From contig CAJXMR010000034.1 of NCBI GenBank assembly GCA_913056305.1, forward strand, positions 1-35,074: a DNA stretch of 35,074 bases. The letters run 5' to 3'. The stretch is from an uncultured Ralstonia sp. Its GTDB lineage: Bacteria > Pseudomonadota > Gammaproteobacteria > Burkholderiales > Burkholderiaceae. A program made the translations under genes and the position numbers. Shown piece by piece: positions 33,214 through 35,074 of this stretch (position 1 is the stretch's first letter; each line of letters opens with the position of its first letter). The notes under the pieces were generated by a model that ran no database searches, was not told the origin of the DNA, and saw nothing but the letters and a program-made list of their open reading frames with translations.

Positions 33214-34281
33214 ATGAAAACCTACCACTGCAACCGTTGCCAGCAACTGGTCTTCTTTGAAAACGTCCGCTGCGAGCGCTGCGAGGCGCTGCTGGGCTAC
33301 CTGCCCGAGGTGGGCGAGATCAGCGCGTTCGAGGCGGCCGGCGACGGGCTCTGGCGCAGCCTGCATCCTGGTGCCAACGGCGGGCTCTACCGCCAATGCC
33401 ACAACTACGCCGTCGAGAACGTCTGCAACTGGATGGTCCCGGCCGAGGCTCCCGATACGCTGTGCCGCGCGTGCCAGTTCACCGGCGCCATTCCGAACCT
33501 GGAGGTGCCGGGCAACCGCCTGTACTGGTATCGCCTGGAGACCGCCAAGCGCCGCCTGCTCTATACACTGACGGCGCTTGGGCTGCCGCTCGCCTCTCGG
33601 CGCGAGAACCCCGAAACGGGGCTGCAGTTTGATTTCCGGGAGACCACCGGCGACGGGGACGCCGTCATCACCGGCCACGACCGCGGCCTGATCACCCTCA
33701 ACGTGGCCGAGGCCGACGACGCGGCGCGCGAGCAGGCCCGCACCGCACTGCATGAACCGTATCGCACGCTGCTGGGCCACTTCCGCCACGAGACCGGCCA
33801 CTACTTCTTCGACCGCCTGATCGCGGGCACACGCTGGGAGGCGCCATTCCGCCAGCGCTTTGGCGACGAGCGCGCCGACTACGCCGAGGCCCTCAAGACG
33901 TACTACGACAACGGCCCGCCCGCCGACTGGGCGCAGTCAACCATCAGCGCCTACGCCACCATGCACCCGTGGGAAGACTGGGCCGAGACCTGGGCCCACT
34001 ACCTGCACATGGTCGATACGTTGGATACGGCCGTGTCTTGCGGGCTCGCGCTGCTGCCCGGCCACCCGCAGGAACCCGAGCTGACCGACCAGACCCCGGT
34101 GGAGGAAGCCGGCTTCGACAGCCTGCTGGGGCGCTGGTTTCCACTTACCTACGCGCTCAACAGCCTGAACCGCAGCCTGGGGCTCGCCGACGGCTACCCG
34201 TTTACGCTGGCCACACCGGTGATCGACAAACTGCGCTTCGTGCACCGGGTCATCACAGCCTCGGCAACGAAAGCCAGCTGA
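33214..34281 (+). CDS. putative zinc-binding metallopeptidase with N-terminal zinc ribbons
   Basis: A 355-residue protein of the family often annotated as putative zinc-binding peptidase. Cysteines C6, C9, C20 and C23 form one Cys4 ribbon; C62, C71, C84 and C87 form a likely second. The peptidase motif is H192-E193-T-G-H196 in GHFRHETGHYFFD, and PWEDWAETWAHYLH (252-265) supplies a likely third ligand such as E258. The start was moved to MKTYHC, where the first ribbon begins; the longer frame adds non-family residues. It is divergent from the transglutaminase-ATP-grasp operon, an association known in other bacteria, so it may process that operon's product. Confidence 0.87.
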   Translation: MKTYHCNRCQQLVFFENVRCERCEALLGYLPEVGEISAFEAAGDGLWRSLHPGANGGLYRQCHNYAVENVCNWMVPAEAPDTLCRACQFTGAIPNLEVPGNRLYWYRLETAKRRLLYTLTALGLPLASRRENPETGLQFDFRETTGDGDAVITGHDRGLITLNVAEADDAAREQARTALHEPYRTLLGHFRHETGHYFFDRLIAGTRWEAPFRQRFGDERADYAEALKTYYDNGPPADWAQSTISAYATMHPWEDWAETWAHYLHMVDTLDTAVSCGLALLPGHPQEPELTDQTPVEEAGFDSLLGRWFPLTYALNSLNRSLGLADGYPFTLATPVIDKLRFVHRVITASATKAS

Positions 34282-34391
34282 TGGCACCAATTCAGTGCGC
34301 ATCACCGTGGCGGATGGAATATTTTCCCCACATGCAGTGTTTACTATCGAGGCGGGGCACACACGGCCCGCGTCGACATTGGAGGATGGCC

Positions 34392-34907
34392 ATGCAGATA
34401 CAACTGGGCAGATGGATCGGCGCGGCTGCGCTCGCGCTCTGCGCCTGTGCGTCGCTGGAGCCCGTCCAGACCGCACAACAGATGATCGGCAAACCCGAAA
34501 GCGCTGTGCGCGAGACCTTTGGCACCCCCACCGAGACCTATCAGCTTGCCGGCGGCACCCACCGTTGGATCTACTCGAGGCAGCCGATGGGGCACGAGGT
34601 CTACGCCGCGGATTTCGATGCCAGCGGCAAGCTCACCAACTTCCGCCAGATGCTGACCGAGCGCGAAATCTACGAGGCGCGCCCTGGCGTCTGGACCAAG
34701 CGTGACGTGGCCGAGCGCTTTGGCATGCCGCGCGAGCCGACGCAGTACTACCCGCTCATGAAGCGCGAGGCGTGGTCCTATCGGATGTTCGTCACCGGGT
34801 ATCAGCAAGCCCATTTCAGCGCTTACTTTGACGACAGCGGCGTGCTGGATCGCACCATGATCATCGTCGACCCGCTAGGCGGCGATCATCACAGCCCCCA
34901 CAAATGA
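34392..34907 (+). CDS. lipoprotein with two BamE/SmpA-like repeats
   Basis: A 171-residue predicted lipoprotein. The signal peptide MQIQLGRWIGAAALALCAC ends in a lipobox L16-C17-A18-C19. The mature part appears to hold two copies of a small repeat: MIGKPESAVRETFGTPTETY with WIYSRQPMGHEVYAADFDASGKL, and WTKRDVAERFGMPREPTQYY with WSYRMFVTGYQQAHFSAYFDDSGVL. Each has the 'start, aromatic strand, D-x-S-G' pattern of BamE-like domains. BamE itself helps outer-membrane protein assembly, but two-repeat proteins of this kind have no assigned role. GGAGG six bases before the ATG fixes the start; an ATG two codons upstream overlaps that site. Confidence 0.8.
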   Translation: MQIQLGRWIGAAALALCACASLEPVQTAQQMIGKPESAVRETFGTPTETYQLAGGTHRWIYSRQPMGHEVYAADFDASGKLTNFRQMLTEREIYEARPGVWTKRDVAERFGMPREPTQYYPLMKREAWSYRMFVTGYQQAHFSAYFDDSGVLDRTMIIVDPLGGDHHSPHK

Positions 34908-34909
34908 CA

Positions 34910-34944
34910 CGGGGCAAAGCGTTGCAGCACAACGCTTTGCCCCG
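34910..34944. terminator. terminator-like perfect hairpin between convergent genes
   Basis: CGGGGCAAAGCGTTG pairs perfectly with CAACGCTTTGCCCCG around a five-base CAGCA loop. No T run follows on either strand, so it is not a textbook intrinsic terminator. Its place just after the lipoprotein stop and before the stop of the leftward gene suggests a terminator or mRNA 3'-end stabiliser for both. Confidence 0.7.
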
Positions 34945-34973
34945 TCGCCACGGAAACCAGAACCCGCTGGTGT

Positions 34974-35074
34974 TCAGCCCAACGCCGAGGCAATCGCCTG
35001 GGCCAGCTCGTTGGCCTCAAACTTGGCCACGTAGCCGTTGGCGCCGACGCGACGCACGTGGTCTTCATTGGCCG
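34974..35074 (-). CDS. response-regulator receiver C-terminus (CheV-like), partial
   Basis: Only the last 33 codons are in the window: ANEDHVRRVGANGYVAKF followed by EANELAQAIASALG and a stop. The GANGYVAKF block is the end of a receiver domain, where K is the conserved lysine of the phosphoacceptor site; the residue after it is F instead of the usual P, as I recall for CheV-type chemotaxis proteins. It is convergent with the lipoprotein gene. The receiver call is fairly safe; CheV is a guess. Confidence 0.6.
   Translation of the reverse strand, partial: ANEDHVRRVGANGYVAKFEANELAQAIASALG

Overview
The window is GC-rich (roughly two thirds G+C by eye), densely packed DNA with chromosomal-type catabolic operons. 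Gene content, codon use and layout suggest a betaproteobacterium of the Ralstonia/Cupriavidus/Burkholderia group, with Ralstonia as the best guess. I inferred this from protein character and did not test it. I see no tRNA, rRNA, insertion sequence, phage gene or CRISPR array, and no clear frameshift.

Bases 1-7967 hold a valine-type catabolic operon on the minus strand: acyl-CoA dehydrogenase, AMP-forming acyl-CoA ligase, mmsA, mmsB, enoyl-CoA hydratase and 3-hydroxyisobutyryl-CoA hydrolase (cut by the window edge). An AraC-family regulator diverges from it. Together the enzymes can take isobutyryl-CoA through methacrylyl-CoA, 3-hydroxyisobutyryl-CoA, 3-hydroxyisobutyrate and methylmalonate semialdehyde to propionyl-CoA.

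Bases 7997-9819 carry a DGPF/YCII protein followed by an ECF sigma factor with a long C-terminal extension (ECF42-like). A candidate ECF promoter lies in front of the pair. A membrane acyltransferase and a TetR regulator follow.

Bases 11700-15399 form a module of a GntR/UTRA regulator, a fumarase/aspartase-superfamily lyase and a DctA-like dicarboxylate symporter. Two copies of a perfect palindrome sit between the divergent genes. The substrate is unknown.

Bases 15453-19342 are paaABCDE (phenylacetyl-CoA epoxidase) on the minus strand, with a near-consensus sigma70 promoter whose spacer contains a palindromic operator. The TetR gene at 11087 is a candidate PaaR, which would place the lyase module between paaR and paaABCDE.

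Bases 19551-23334 hold an SRPBCC protein plus a DHA2-type MFS exporter, a strong bidirectional terminator, and a VOC/SnoaL gene pair divergent from a TetR regulator with two matching operators. Bases 23495-25732 hold an unrecognised His/Glu-rich helical protein, possibly diiron, paired with an NtaA/SnaA-type flavin monooxygenase.

Bases 25723-34281 hold a small unknown gene, then a three-gene minus-strand operon: a transglutaminase-DUF2126 protein, a circularly permuted ATP-grasp/alpha-E fusion and a second transglutaminase. A zinc metallopeptidase diverges from it. This is a widespread amidoligase-type system of unknown substrate. The window ends with a two-repeat lipoprotein, a hairpin and the C-terminal tail of a response-regulator (CheV-like) gene.
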